Positions 9,078-17,849 of a stretch of 64,000 nucleotides of DNA are shown here, one piece after another. The translations under genes were made by a program, and so were the position numbers. The stretch comes from Bartonella senegalensis OS02 (lineage in GTDB: Bacteria > Pseudomonadota > Alphaproteobacteria > Rhizobiales > Rhizobiaceae), in assembly GCF_000312545.1 (NCBI RefSeq), contig NZ_HE997540.1:785403-849402 (forward strand). Reading direction: 5' to 3'. Numbering within the stretch: the first letter of the stretch is position 1; each line of letters opens with the position of its first letter. Under the pieces are notes generated by a model. The model did not search any database. It had not been told where the DNA came from and was given only the letters and a program-made list of their open reading frames with translations.

Positions 9078-10699
9078 TGAAAATTGGAGTAAATCATCTC
9101 ATTATTTTACCTATTCTTTTGCCGTTAATTACTGGAGCACTTCTTCTTTTTTGCGATGAACGTCGTTCAAAATTGAAATCATTGATCAGCATTTCTTCTG
9201 CCGGATTATTGGTTGTTCTTGCTGTTTTATTGATACTCCATGCTCTGGAAGTTGCACCAGCTGCGGATGTTTATCGGCTTGGCAATTGGCCTTCTCCCTT
9301 TGGAATTGTCTTGGTCCTTGATCGATTAAGTTCTATGATGCTGTTACTTTCTAGTTTGTTGATCACTGCTGCATTAGTTTTTGCACAAGCGCATTGGTAT
9401 AAAGCTGGTCCTCACTTTCAGTCACTCATGCAATTTTTCATGGTTGGAATAAACGGCGCTTTTTTGACAGGTGATTTGTTTAATTTATTTGTGTTTTTTG
9501 AAGTGATGTTAACGGCTTCTTATGGTCTTGCGTTGCATGGCTCTGGTCCTTTACGTGTACGTGCAGGATTGCATTATGTCGTTGTTAATCTTATTGCTTC
9601 TTTGTTGTTTCTCATTGGTACCGCACTCATTTATGGAATCGTTGGTACCCTTAATATGGCCGATTTGGCTGTAAAAATGAAACATATAGCTTCTGCTGAT
9701 ATTGTTTTATTTGAAATAGGTGCGGCGCTTTTGGGGGTTGCTTTCTTGCTTAAAGCCGGTATGTGGCCACTTAATTTTTGGTTGATGCCAACTTACAGTG
9801 CGGCAGCAGCGCCCGTTGGAGCTTCTTTTGCACTTTTAAGCAAGGTAGGTATTTATATTATTTTACGTTTAACATTGTTGTGGTTTGGTCCTGAAAGTGA
9901 ATATCTGAGCCACTTTGGTCAAACCGTTTTATTTTATGGCGGACTTGCAACTATGGCTTTTGGCTTTATTGGAGTCTTGGCCAGCCAAGTTTTGGTACGT
10001 TTGGCCGCTTATAGCGTTCTTGTCTCTTCTGGTACTTTGTTAGCAACTATTGGGATCGGCAGTACAGCACTCACAGCAGGTGCACTCTTTTACATTGTTT
10101 CTTCAACTTTAGCACTTGGCGCTTTTTTTCTTCTGGTGGAGCTCGTTGAACGTTGTCAAGATGTCGCTGCCAATGTTTTAACTGTCACCATGGAAGTTTA
10201 TGGTGACGATGAAGAAGAGGAAGAAGATGAAGTTGGTACTTATTTGCCGTTAACTTTGGCCATTCTCGGGGGGTGTTTTTGTGTCTGTGCTCTTTTAATT
10301 ATTGGGTTGCCGCCTTTTTCCGGTTTCGTAGCTAAATTTATGATGTTTATGGCAATTTTAAACCACACTAAGGGAGATTTATCTGTTTTTCTACCTGCTT
10401 ATCAGGATTGGCTTTTTGTAATTTTTGTTACCATCTCCGGTTTTGCAGCTTTGATTGCTCTGACAAGAACAGGTATTCGAACTTTTTGGGTATCTCATGA
10501 AGGCATAATTCCGCGTGTGCAGGTGATCGAATTTGCACCTATTGCCGTTCTCCTTACTTTATGTTTTCTTATAACAATTCTAGCTGGTCCTGTTAGCCAC
10601 TATATGTCTGAAACTGCTAAGACTTTGTATGAACCCCAGAACTATATTAGGAGCGTTTTAGATGATTTTTCTCTCAAAAATAGGGAGATAAATCGATGA
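9077..10699 (+). CDS. mrpD: Mrp antiporter subunit D
   Basis: A subunit of about 540 residues homologous to NuoM/NuoN, one of the two ion-translocating antiporter-like subunits. It keeps the key glutamate in FNLFVFFEVMLTASY (about residue 142) and two lysines in FLLKAGMWPLNFW and LLSKVGIYIILR (about 226 and 256). A run of acidic residues, YGDDEEEEEDEVG (about 376-388), forms a cytoplasmic-type loop; it is striking but its role is unknown. The ATG at 9077 overlaps the mrpC stop; a GTG at 9074 is an alternative. The stop overlaps the mrpE start. Confidence 0.92.
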   Translation: MKIGVNHLIILPILLPLITGALLLFCDERRSKLKSLISISSAGLLVVLAVLLILHALEVAPAADVYRLGNWPSPFGIVLVLDRLSSMMLLLSSLLITAALVFAQAHWYKAGPHFQSLMQFFMVGINGAFLTGDLFNLFVFFEVMLTASYGLALHGSGPLRVRAGLHYVVVNLIASLLFLIGTALIYGIVGTLNMADLAVKMKHIASADIVLFEIGAALLGVAFLLKAGMWPLNFWLMPTYSAAAAPVGASFALLSKVGIYIILRLTLLWFGPESEYLSHFGQTVLFYGGLATMAFGFIGVLASQVLVRLAAYSVLVSSGTLLATIGIGSTALTAGALFYIVSSTLALGAFFLLVELVERCQDVAANVLTVTMEVYGDDEEEEEDEVGTYLPLTLAILGGCFCVCALLIIGLPPFSGFVAKFMMFMAILNHTKGDLSVFLPAYQDWLFVIFVTISGFAALIALTRTGIRTFWVSHEGIIPRVQVIEFAPIAVLLTLCFLITILAGPVSHYMSETAKTLYEPQNYIRSVLDDFSLKNREINR

Positions 10700-11181
10700 A
10701 ATATTTTTGTCTTTTTCCTGTTTTTAGTGCAGTCATTGTTTTTATGTGGCTGATTTTAAATGGTTTTAGTTTAGGTCAATTGCTTTTAGGTATTATAATT
10801 GCTTTATTTGGTGGTTGGATGATGCGGCTTCTTGCACTGGAAAAGACCACTATTAAAAGTTGGAGTGCGGTCTTTCGTCTGATTTTTCGCGTATTTATTG
10901 ATTCTATAATTTCAAATATTGCTGTCGCTTGGTTTATTGTAACAAAAAAGTTCCGAGAACAACAATCAGGTTTTATTGTTGTGCCTCTTTCGCTTGAGGG
11001 CCGTACTGCTTTGGCTCTTTTAGCTTGCATCCTTTCGGTCACTCCAGGAACTTTTTGGATTGCCTATAATAGAAAAAATGGTGAACTTTTACTTCATGTC
11101 TTAAATTTAAAAAATGGATATGATTACCAACGGTTGATTAAACAACGCTATGAGCAATTACTTTTGGAGATTTTCTCATGA
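10696..11181 (+). CDS. mrpE: Mrp antiporter subunit E
   Basis: A 161-residue membrane protein with two N-terminal helices (residues 3-48) followed by the conserved MrpE segment SIISNIAVAWFIV and the LACILSVTPGTFWIAY signature, then a soluble C-terminal tail. This subunit has no complex I counterpart and is needed for assembly or stability of Mrp complexes. It overlaps mrpD and mrpF by four bases each (ATGA-type junctions), showing translational coupling. Confidence 0.9.
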   Translation: MKYFCLFPVFSAVIVFMWLILNGFSLGQLLLGIIIALFGGWMMRLLALEKTTIKSWSAVFRLIFRVFIDSIISNIAVAWFIVTKKFREQQSGFIVVPLSLEGRTALALLACILSVTPGTFWIAYNRKNGELLLHVLNLKNGYDYQRLIKQRYEQLLLEIFS

Positions 11182-11459
11182 GTATGGTGATTCTTTATTG
11201 GGGGATTTTTCTTTCGCAGTTTTTTTTAAGTTTAGCGATGATTTTTGCATTGTTTCGGTTGATTCGTGGTCCACGGGCGCAGGATCGTGTTGTTGGTTTA
11301 GATGCTCTTTATATAACCACTATCCTTTTGTTTCTTACCTTCGATATTCGTTCAGGAACAACCATCTATTTTGTAGCAGCTCTTATTATTGCTCTTTTAG
11401 GTCCTGTCTCAAGTATTGCTTTGGCAAAATTTTTAATGCGCGGGGAAGTTATTGAATGA
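11178..11459 (+). CDS. mrpF: Mrp antiporter subunit F
   Basis: A 93-residue, three-helix membrane protein matching MrpF, with the conserved FRLIRGPRAQDRVVGLDAL loop between the first two helices and a last helix ending in ALAKFLMRGEVIE. It overlaps the flanking genes by four bases on each side. In the family, F packs in the membrane with E and G next to the antiporter subunits. Confidence 0.92.
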   Translation: MSMVILYWGIFLSQFFLSLAMIFALFRLIRGPRAQDRVVGLDALYITTILLFLTFDIRSGTTIYFVAALIIALLGPVSSIALAKFLMRGEVIE

Positions 11460-11854
11460 AGGATGAAGTATCGCTGACAGTTGCTCTTGTTATCACTCTT
11501 TTCTTAATATTAGGATCTGGACTGACACTGATTGGAACAATAGGTTTGGTACGTTTTTCCAGTTTTTACGAGCGTTTACATATGCTTTCATTGGCTACAA
11601 GCTGGGGTGTTTGGAGCATTCTCATTGCCTCATTTCTTTATTCAATTCTTGTAGATCACTGTTTTGTTTTTCATGAAATACTGCTGATGCTTTTTTTGTT
11701 TCTAACAACACCTGTTGCTTCTATGCTGCTCTCACAAGCAGCGGCTTATCGACATCATTCAGAAGATCAATCGGAAAAGCCGCTGTCTCTCTTATTGCAT
11801 CAAACGCAAGGAAAGTTGTCCAAATCAGAGAAAACATCATGCGATGAAAGATAG
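11456..11854 (+). CDS. mrpG: Mrp antiporter subunit G
   Basis: A 132-residue last gene of the operon. It has three helices and the family motif GLVRFSSFYERLHMLSLAT after helix 1, a close variant of the MrpG/MnhG signature R-F-x-D-x-x-x-R-L-H. The polar C-terminal tail (from about residue 105) is longer than in the shortest homologues. No T-rich terminator is obvious after the stop, which faces the convergent MliC-like gene only 28 bases away. Confidence 0.9.
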   Translation: MKDEVSLTVALVITLFLILGSGLTLIGTIGLVRFSSFYERLHMLSLATSWGVWSILIASFLYSILVDHCFVFHEILLMLFLFLTTPVASMLLSQAAAYRHHSEDQSEKPLSLLLHQTQGKLSKSEKTSCDER

Positions 11855-11882
11855 CGGTTTTTGAAGTGGAACAGCCTTAATT

Positions 11883-12275
11883 CTACTCTGTGCTTTTTTC
11901 TTCCACACAGTGGATGGGCTTTTCTTCTTTAGGATCATTCATGAGATCATAAAGGACAACTCCATTTTTGGTTGTCCACCAAATATATTCGCCTCCTACA
12001 TATTTTGCTCCAGAAGCAGCAATGACATTGGAACCAATAATGCGCTTATCTTCCCATTTTAAATCAACCAGCGCAATGGTACCAGCATTGTGATAGGTTG
12101 CTTCAACACGCTCTTTATTTGTTCCCATAGCGCATTGATAGGTAATAGTTTCAGTTGTTGGTTCTGGATCATCTGGAACCTCAATGACTAAAGAACCAGC
12201 AAAAGAATTGATTGAACCGAAGAATGATAAACTTAAAGCTATGAAAAATCGTACAATAAAAAGTTGTTTTTTCAT
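11883..12275 (-). CDS. MliC/PliC-type C-lysozyme inhibitor, copy 1
   Basis: A 130-residue secreted protein: cleavable signal peptide (residues 1-27, ending FAGS), then a small beta domain with TITYQCAMGT, GAKYVGGEYIWWTTKNG and a final cysteine (HCVEE) that can pair with the first. The Y-x-C start and the S/A-G-x-K-Y-x-x-G-x-x-x-x-W-W block are the lysozyme-inhibitor (MliC) signature. There is no lipobox, so it should be periplasmic rather than membrane-anchored. A close paralogue lies immediately upstream on the same strand (18 bases apart), a local tandem duplication. The likely role is resistance to host C-type lysozyme. Confidence 0.8.
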   Translation of the reverse strand: MKKQLFIVRFFIALSLSFFGSINSFAGSLVIEVPDDPEPTTETITYQCAMGTNKERVEATYHNAGTIALVDLKWEDKRIIGSNVIAASGAKYVGGEYIWWTTKNGVVLYDLMNDPKEEKPIHCVEEKSTE

Positions 12276-12292
12276 GATATTTCCTTAGTTAT

Positions 12293-12688
12293 TTAGAATA
12301 ATAAGGTTGATTCATCTATACAGAGGATAGGTTTTTTTTCCTCGGGATCTTGCACAAGATCATAAAGGGTGACCTCGTTATTTTTCTTCCACCATATATA
12401 CTGACCTCCCGCATATTTTATTCCTGTATTAGAAATGATCTTGGTGGCAATAACGCGATCACTGTTCCATATGAAATCAACCAACGAAATATTGTCCGCA
12501 TTGAGATAGATTGCTTCAACACGTTTTTTATGGGTTCCGACCTTACACTCATAGGCAATGGTCTGAGTTGTTGTTTCTACATCCTCTGGAACTTCAATGA
12601 TTAAAGAAGCAGCTAAGGTGTTGCTTGCGCTGAAGAGTGATAAGTTTAAAGCGGCGAAAAATCCTAAAATGTGTAAAGTTTTTCTCAT
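12293..12688 (-). CDS. MliC/PliC-type C-lysozyme inhibitor, copy 2
   Basis: A 131-residue paralogue of the next gene downstream, with the same plan: signal peptide (residues 1-27, ending TLAAS), TIAYECKVGTHKKRVEA, GIKYAGGQYIWWKKNNE and a terminal cysteine motif ILCIDE. The pair are similar along their whole length but clearly diverged, especially in the loop around residues 65-90, so the duplication is not recent. As the first gene of the pair it carries the likely promoter. Both lack a lipid-attachment cysteine. Confidence 0.8.
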   Translation of the reverse strand: MRKTLHILGFFAALNLSLFSASNTLAASLIIEVPEDVETTTQTIAYECKVGTHKKRVEAIYLNADNISLVDFIWNSDRVIATKIISNTGIKYAGGQYIWWKKNNEVTLYDLVQDPEEKKPILCIDESTLLF

Positions 12689-12731
12689 AATGCTTCCTTA
12701 TTGAGCAGAAAGAATAATTTGACTGATACGA

Positions 12732-13040
12732 TGGTGTCTACGGCAGGATTCGAACCTGCGGCCCCAGGATTCATACCACTTCGATTTTCATCGCCAGCTT
12801 TATAGGCTGTTTGTGGTCTGGACTGTCTCTTCACCTTGGAGCTTATGCTCTTTAGGTGCTGCCCGTTCAGTCTCTACACCTTCCTCTCTTTTCAAGAGAG
12901 GTTTGGCTCGGGATTGGCATATAGTCTTCCTCTCCTATGAAGCTTTCCCCGAATTTGAGCAGATCCACTTTGAGGATTTCTCCTTAAGGTGCCCAATTTC
13001 TTTAGGAATCCTGTGCTCTATCCTACTGAGCTACGCAGAC
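12732..13040 (-). tRNA. tRNA-Arg(CCU) interrupted by a group I intron
   Basis: Exon 1 (13040-13004) supplies the acceptor strand GTCTGCG, the D arm and the anticodon stem CAGGA plus TTCCT. Exon 2 (12771-12732) begins AATCCTG and gives the variable region, the TTCGAAT T arm, the 3' acceptor CGTAGAC, discriminator A and an encoded CCA. Joined, the anticodon loop is TTCCTAA with anticodon CCT, and the acceptor forms seven pairs with one G-U. The intron sits directly after the third anticodon base. Group I introns at this place are known in tRNA-Arg(CCU) of Agrobacterium and relatives. Confidence 0.93.
12772..13003 (-). ncRNA. Group I self-splicing intron in tRNA-Arg(CCU)
   Basis: A 232-nt intron with no ORF. 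The 5' splice site follows U36 and the intron ends in G (complement of 12772), as group I introns require. The conserved core is visible on the minus strand: an R-like element GTGTAGAGACTGAACGGG with downstream GCACC (12879-12855) and an S-like element GAGACAGTCCAGACC (12829-12815), which can form P7 through GACTG/CAGTC. A GGG soon after the 5' splice site can pair with the exon CCU as a short P1. No homing endonuclease is present, so it should depend on self-splicing and vertical inheritance. Confidence 0.88.
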
Positions 13041-13100
13041 ATCATCGTACTTACTCTTTTAATAGAAGTATAAAAACGAATCAATTATATTCAATATGAA

Positions 13101-14234
13101 TTAACTGATTTCCGCTAATTTTTGTTCCAGAAAAGTTAAAACTGCTTCTGGGAGAACATTTTTTGCAACAAATGATTGACCAATTCCGCGTGTTAAGATG
13201 AAGGTTAAATTATTTTGCGAGACTTTTTTATCTTGGGCAATAAAAGTCATCAATGTTTCAGCATTTGGTAATTTTCCTGCGATATCTTTTAGCTGTGTAG
13301 GTAGTCCCATAGCTTTAAAATGTGTTTCAATGCGTTGTATGAGTGCTGGATTTATTAAATTGAGTTGAGCAGAGAATTGGTGCGCTAGAATCATCCCAAT
13401 GGCTACAGCTTCGCCATGGATTAAGCGGTTTGGGTCATAAGCGGTTGCTGTTTCAAGCATGTGTCCAAATGTATGACCAAGATTTAAGAGTGCGCGTTCC
13501 CCTGTTTCGTATTCATCACGTGCTACAATATCGGCTTTAAATTGGCATGAATGAACAATGGCTTGTATTCGTGTTGGGCCGTTGGAAAAAACTTTTTGTC
13601 CGTTTTTTTCGAGCCATTCAAAGAAATCAGGCTGGTTAATGAGACCATATTTGACCATTTCCGCGTAACCAGCGCGAAATTCACGTGGTGGCAGTGTATC
13701 AAGAAGACAGGTGTCAGAAATAACGCATTGCGGTTGATAAAAAGTACCAATAAGATTTTTACCGTGTTGGCTATTGATGCCCGTTTTTCCACCAACAGAG
13801 GAGTCAATTTGTGCAAGCAGTGTTGTGGGCATCTGAATAAAGTTCATTCCACGGCGTATAATACTTGCGGCAAATCCCGCCAAGTCACCAATCACACCAC
13901 CTCCAAAAGCAATAACGCAATCGCCTCTTTCTAAACGTGCAGTAAGAATTTTATCAATGATAGTTTGCAGCGTTGAAAATGATTTTGATTGTTCTCCTGC
14001 TTCGACAATAATTGGAACAGTATGAATTTTATTTTTTGTGAGTTCTTCCTGCAATGTCTCTAAATGGAGAGATGCGACATTCGTATCTGTAATAATTGCC
14101 AAACGCATTTGATGAAAATTTTTTCTGTGAAGAGAATTCTTAATCTGCAAAGCAGCTGTTGCAACCAAGCCTGGACCAATGAGGATATTGTAACAGTGTT
14201 TATCCACTTTAACAGTGACGATTTTGGTTTGCAT
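13101..14234 (-). CDS. aroB: 3-dehydroquinate synthase
   Basis: A 377-residue enzyme converting DAHP to 3-dehydroquinate, the second step of the shikimate pathway; it needs NAD and a metal ion. Signatures present are [16 protein letters not shown] (nucleotide site), [35 protein letters not shown] and HGEAVAIGM, which together supply the zinc ligands and catalytic residues. Length and motif order are complete. It lies five bases downstream of aroK and is co-transcribed with it, the usual arrangement. Confidence 0.96.
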   Translation of the reverse strand: MQTKIVTVKVDKHCYNILIGPGLVATAALQIKNSLHRKNFHQMRLAIITDTNVASLHLETLQEELTKNKIHTVPIIVEAGEQSKSFSTLQTIIDKILTARLERGDCVIAFGGGVIGDLAGFAASIIRRGMNFIQMPTTLLAQIDSSVGGKTGINSQHGKNLIGTFYQPQCVISDTCLLDTLPPREFRAGYAEMVKYGLINQPDFFEWLEKNGQKVFSNGPTRIQAIVHSCQFKADIVARDEYETGERALLNLGHTFGHMLETATAYDPNRLIHGEAVAIGMILAHQFSAQLNLINPALIQRIETHFKAMGLPTQLKDIAGKLPNAETLMTFIAQDKKVSQNNLTFILTRGIGQSFVAKNVLPEAVLTFLEQKLAEIS

Positions 14235-14239
14235 GCTGG

Positions 14240-14842
14240 TTAATTCCTATGGTTATTTTCTGTTTCGAGGTAGTGTTGTACAGACCTTATGACATTTTTT
14301 GCTACGGTTTGGCGGCTTTCCTTATGACTGTTAATTGTTAAGTTTGCTTTTGCATAGATAGGATAGCGTTGTTCCATGAGCTTTTGCATGGTTTCTTTAG
14401 GACTTGCTGTTTGAAGAAGTGGTCGTGTTTTGCGCTTTGAGACACGTTGCATAAGAATATCAAGATCGACTTTAAGCCATATCGCTATACCATTTTGATG
14501 AATGGCTTGTCGGATATCGTCATTTATGTAGGCACCCCCACCTGTTGCTAAAACAAGAGGTCTGTTTTTAAGGAGATTGAGAATAACACGTTGTTCAAGA
14601 GCGCGGAATTCTGATTCACCATAAACTTTAAAGAGTTCAGTGATAGTCATTTGTGCAGCTTTTTCAATTTCTTGATCGGAATCATAGAAGGGCAAACAGA
14701 GCATGGTGGCAACGCGTTTTCCGATCACTGATTTGCCTGCACCCATAAGACCAATAAGTACGAGCGCTCGTTTATCAAGAGATGATAAAAGTTGATTTTT
14801 TATTTGGGTTATCGGAATATGTTTTGGTCGGTTACTTTTCAT
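14240..14842 (-). CDS. aroK: Shikimate kinase
   Basis: A 200-residue ATP-dependent kinase phosphorylating shikimate. The P-loop [15 protein letters not shown] is at about residues 32-46, followed by DSDQEIE (substrate aspartate), VLATGGGAY and the lid arginine region SKRKTRPLL. An N-terminal extension of about 25 residues precedes the P-loop, common in alphaproteobacterial AroK. It is first in the aroK-aroB pair and divergent from a small membrane ORF and xerD. Confidence 0.95.
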   Translation of the reverse strand: MKSNRPKHIPITQIKNQLLSSLDKRALVLIGLMGAGKSVIGKRVATMLCLPFYDSDQEIEKAAQMTITELFKVYGESEFRALEQRVILNLLKNRPLVLATGGGAYINDDIRQAIHQNGIAIWLKVDLDILMQRVSKRKTRPLLQTASPKETMQKLMEQRYPIYAKANLTINSHKESRQTVAKNVIRSVQHYLETENNHRN

Positions 14843-14937
14843 GGTTTTATTTCGGCATTTATCCGCCTTAAAGTCAATTCCTGTTAATCTTTATGAGGCA
14901 TGATAAGCGATAAAGTATTTTTGGATAGTATTGTCTT

Positions 14938-15099
14938 ATGCCAACATTGACCAGATGTTTTATGATTATTTTCATTTTGCTTGTTGTTTTTTTCAGTGTA
15001 ATGGTTGCTCTCGTGGTTTGGGTTGAGCCGATAACTGTAGATATGTATGTCGATGTCCCTTTGGATTCATGGAATCTTTCTGCAAAAGCGAATCAATAA
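14938..15099 (+). CDS. Small membrane protein upstream of xerD
   Basis: A 53-residue ORF, MPTLTRCFMIIFILLVVFFS and onward, with one transmembrane segment (about residues 8-30) and a short polar tail ending LSAKANQ. Its stop codon is one base before the xerD ATG, and it lies in the aroK-xerD divergent region, where other rhizobia also have small membrane ORFs. It could be a real leader gene of xerD or a chance ORF. The function is unknown. Confidence 0.4.
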   Translation: MPTLTRCFMIIFILLVVFFSVMVALVVWVEPITVDMYVDVPLDSWNLSAKANQ

Positions 15100-15100
15100 A

Positions 15101-16039
15101 ATGAAAAGTAATGCTGTGATAGATCATTTTCTTGAGATGATGAGTGCTGAGCGAGGGGCTTGTGAGCATACGCTTGCCGCTTATCAACATGATTTGCAGT
15201 GGGCACAAGAGGAATTGTCTTCGCACTCTGTTTCGCTTTTTTCAGCGCAAAGAGAAGATTTAATTGGTCTTTTGTCGCTTATGTATACTCTTGGTTTTGC
15301 AGCGTCTTCGCAAGCACGTCGTTTATCGACTTTACGTCAGTTTTATCAATTTCTTTATGCTGAAGGATTGAGAGCAGATGATCCGTCTCATAATATTGAG
15401 GCACCGCGTCAGGGGCGTCCTTTGCCTAAAGTTATCAGTGAGGATGTGGTGGCGAAATTGCTCGATTTGGCGCAGTTGGAAGTCAATCAGGAAGATTATG
15501 GGTCTAAAGGTCACTTGCGCGCATTGCGTTTACAGTTGTTGATTGAAATGCTTTATGCAACAGGGCTTCGTATCAGTGAGTTGGTGAGCCTTCCAGTGCA
15601 GGCTGTCCGCGGAAAAGATTACAGTATTTTGGTTCGGGGTAAGGGCAAAAAAGAACGAATGGTGCTGTTATCAAAAAAAGCATGTCAAGTTCTTTCTCAG
15701 TGGTTAAACTTGCGTGATCAGGGAAAATATGCTGAGAGTGTTTATCTTTTTCCTGCGCGTTCAGAGACAGGGTATATTGCGCGTCAAGTCGTTGCACGGG
15801 AGTTGAAAAGTCTCGCTAAAAGAGCAGGCATAAAAAGTGATGATTTTTCGCCCCATGTTTTGCGTCATGCTTTTGCTAGTCATCTTTTGCAGAATGGTGC
15901 TGATTTGCGTGCCGTTCAGCATTTGTTAGGCCACTCTGATATTGCAACCACTCAGATTTACACACATGTGTTGGAAGAAGGACTCTCTCGTTTAGTCAAT
16001 GAACATCATCCCCTTGCCGATGAGCAGAATGCTAGGTAA
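15101..16039 (+). CDS. xerD: Tyrosine recombinase XerD
   Basis: A 312-residue site-specific recombinase that, with XerC, resolves chromosome dimers at dif near the division septum. The N-terminal SAM-like DNA-binding domain (residues 1-100) is followed by the catalytic domain with R in ATGLRISELVSL, K in VRGKGKKERMV, H-x-x-R in HVLRHAFASHLLQ, H in LLGHSDIATT and the nucleophile Y in QIYTHV. The frame is open from 15047, but the ATG at 15101 gives the family-typical start and follows the stop of the small upstream ORF. All catalytic residues are present, so unlike the integrase relics elsewhere it should be active. Confidence 0.94.
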   Translation: MKSNAVIDHFLEMMSAERGACEHTLAAYQHDLQWAQEELSSHSVSLFSAQREDLIGLLSLMYTLGFAASSQARRLSTLRQFYQFLYAEGLRADDPSHNIEAPRQGRPLPKVISEDVVAKLLDLAQLEVNQEDYGSKGHLRALRLQLLIEMLYATGLRISELVSLPVQAVRGKDYSILVRGKGKKERMVLLSKKACQVLSQWLNLRDQGKYAESVYLFPARSETGYIARQVVARELKSLAKRAGIKSDDFSPHVLRHAFASHLLQNGADLRAVQHLLGHSDIATTQIYTHVLEEGLSRLVNEHHPLADEQNAR

Positions 16040-16111
16040 AGAGGATGTTTTTGAAAATACTTTATAAAGCGAATTATAAGTGTATAACTTACACTAAATA
16101 AGTTGGATGCA

Positions 16112-17068
16112 ATGTATAATTATCTTGATTTTGAAAAACCGGTTGCTGATCTCGATGGGAAAATTCTTGAATTAAAAAAGATTTCTCAGGAAGAAGGCAG
16201 TCTTGATATGAGTGATGAGATTGCGCGTCTTGAAATGCGCTCTAAAAACGCATTGCGCGATATTTATAAAAAATTATCGCCTTGGCAAAAAACGCAAGTG
16301 GCTCGTCATCCTGACCGTCCCCATTTTATGGACTATTCTGCACGGTTGCTCAGTGATGTTACGCCTTTGGCGGGAGACCGCAAGTTTGCCGAAGATGAGG
16401 CTATCCAAGCCGGATTTGCTCGTTTTAAAGGACAAGCAGTCGCTTATATAGGGCAAGAGAAAGGTCATGATACGCAAACACGTTTGCGCTATAATTTTGG
16501 TTCTGCTCGTCCAGAAGGATATCGCAAAGCTGTACGTATTATGGAAATGGCTGACCGTTTTGGTTTGCCTTTACTCACTTTTGTCGATACAGCAGGGGCC
16601 TATCCTGGTGTTAGTGCTGAAGAGCGTGGTCAAGCAGAAGCGATTGCCCAATCAACAGCAGCAACTTTGCGTTTAAAAGTTCCTGTCGTTTCCGTTGTTA
16701 TTGGAGAAGGCGGTTCTGGGGGGGCAATAGCAATTGCTGCCGCCAACAAAGTTTATATGTTAGAGCATGCAATTTACTCTGTTATTTCTCCAGAAGGAGC
16801 GGCTTCTATTTTATGGCGTGATCCAACCCGTGCGAAAGATGCGGCAATGAATATGCGTATTACTGCGCAAGATCTCTTTCAGTTAAAGATTATTGATGGC
16901 ATTATTTCAGAGCCTTTAGGAGGAGCTCATAGAGGGAAAGAAAATGTAATTGATGCAACGGGCGATGTTATTTCTTCCGCTTTAGAAGCTATGGCTGGCA
17001 AAGAGGGGGACGTTCTTAAAAAAGAACGTTGGGAAAAATATCTCCAAATTGGTCGCTCTCTAGCATAA
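16112..17068 (+). CDS. accA: Acetyl-CoA carboxylase carboxyltransferase subunit alpha
   Basis: A 318-residue alpha subunit, which with AccD transfers carboxylate from biotin to acetyl-CoA to make malonyl-CoA for fatty acid synthesis. Recognised by LDFEKPVADLDGKILELKK at the N-terminus, YIGQEKGHDTQTR, PLLTFVDTAGAYPGVSAEERGQ (in part) and GEGGSGGAIAIAAANKVYMLE. The ATG at 16112 gives the usual MYNYLDFEKP start; an in-frame TTG nine bases earlier is less likely. xerD followed by accA is the usual rhizobial order. Confidence 0.96.
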   Translation: MYNYLDFEKPVADLDGKILELKKISQEEGSLDMSDEIARLEMRSKNALRDIYKKLSPWQKTQVARHPDRPHFMDYSARLLSDVTPLAGDRKFAEDEAIQAGFARFKGQAVAYIGQEKGHDTQTRLRYNFGSARPEGYRKAVRIMEMADRFGLPLLTFVDTAGAYPGVSAEERGQAEAIAQSTAATLRLKVPVVSVVIGEGGSGGAIAIAAANKVYMLEHAIYSVISPEGAASILWRDPTRAKDAAMNMRITAQDLFQLKIIDGIISEPLGGAHRGKENVIDATGDVISSALEAMAGKEGDVLKKERWEKYLQIGRSLA

Positions 17069-17105
17069 CTTGTTCTTGTGAGGGGATGGATTGGAGTTTT
17101 ATTCG

Positions 17106-17849
17106 ATGACATTCAAAAGATTCCTCCCAGTATGTGTTCTGTTTGCAACTGGAATATTAACAGCATGTGAGGGAAGATTACCAGCTTCTATTCGTGCTAA
17201 AGTTGAACAGCCGCTTCCACGAGAAGTTCAAAATAGAATGCTTTTGTATAATGTTGATCCTTATGCGCCGATTATGATGCGGTTTTTTAAGGAAGAAAAT
17301 ATTGCCGAAATTTGGAAACAATCCCGTTCTGGACCTTTTGTGCTGATAGCCCGATATGGCATTTGTAAATGGTCAGGTCAGCTTGGACCTAAATATAAGG
17401 AAGGGGATCTTCAGACACCAGAAGGCTTTTATACTATTAGCGCAAATCAAATGAATCCTTATTCGAAATATTATCTTTCCTTTAACATAGGATTTCCTAA
17501 CCTTTATGATCAAGCCCATGGTCGCACAGGGCGCAATCTTATGGTGCACGGTTCTTGCTTTTCTGCTGGGTGTTATTCCATGAGCGATAAAAATATGGCA
17601 CAGATTTACGCTTTTGCACGGGATGCTTTTAGAGGTGGGCAGAGAGAATTTCAGTTGCAGGCTTTTCCTTTCCGCATGACTGATGCTAATATGGCACGTC
17701 ATAGCTCTGATCCCCATTATCAATTCTGGATGATGCTTAAGGAAGGTTATGATCTCTTTGAGAAGAATCGTAAGCCTCCGACGGTTGAGGTTTATGAAAA
17801 ACGTTATGTTTTTAATATTGATGAAACTGTAGTCTCTCTAAAACCATGA
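17106..17849 (+). CDS. L,D-transpeptidase family lipoprotein (YafK-like)
   Basis: A 247-residue envelope protein. The signal sequence ends in a lipobox (TGILTAC-E), so the mature protein should be lipid-anchored. The YkuD-type domain spans about residues 60-190: GDLQTPEGFYTISANQMNP and the active-site block LMVHGSCFSAGCYSM, holding the catalytic H, S/G and C. This branch resembles E. coli YafK (DpaA), which acts on the peptidoglycan-Braun lipoprotein link, so cross-link formation or removal in peptidoglycan is the likely job. ATG 17106 is chosen over an in-frame TTG at 17091 because it gives a compact signal peptide. Confidence 0.85.
   Translation: MTFKRFLPVCVLFATGILTACEGRLPASIRAKVEQPLPREVQNRMLLYNVDPYAPIMMRFFKEENIAEIWKQSRSGPFVLIARYGICKWSGQLGPKYKEGDLQTPEGFYTISANQMNPYSKYYLSFNIGFPNLYDQAHGRTGRNLMVHGSCFSAGCYSMSDKNMAQIYAFARDAFRGGQREFQLQAFPFRMTDANMARHSSDPHYQFWMMLKEGYDLFEKNRKPPTVEVYEKRYVFNIDETVVSLKP

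Noticed and set aside
12813-13073. An 86-codon open frame on the plus strand over the tRNA-Arg region
   Set aside because: It lies antisense to the group I intron and tRNA exons, has no start signal and no family resemblance.
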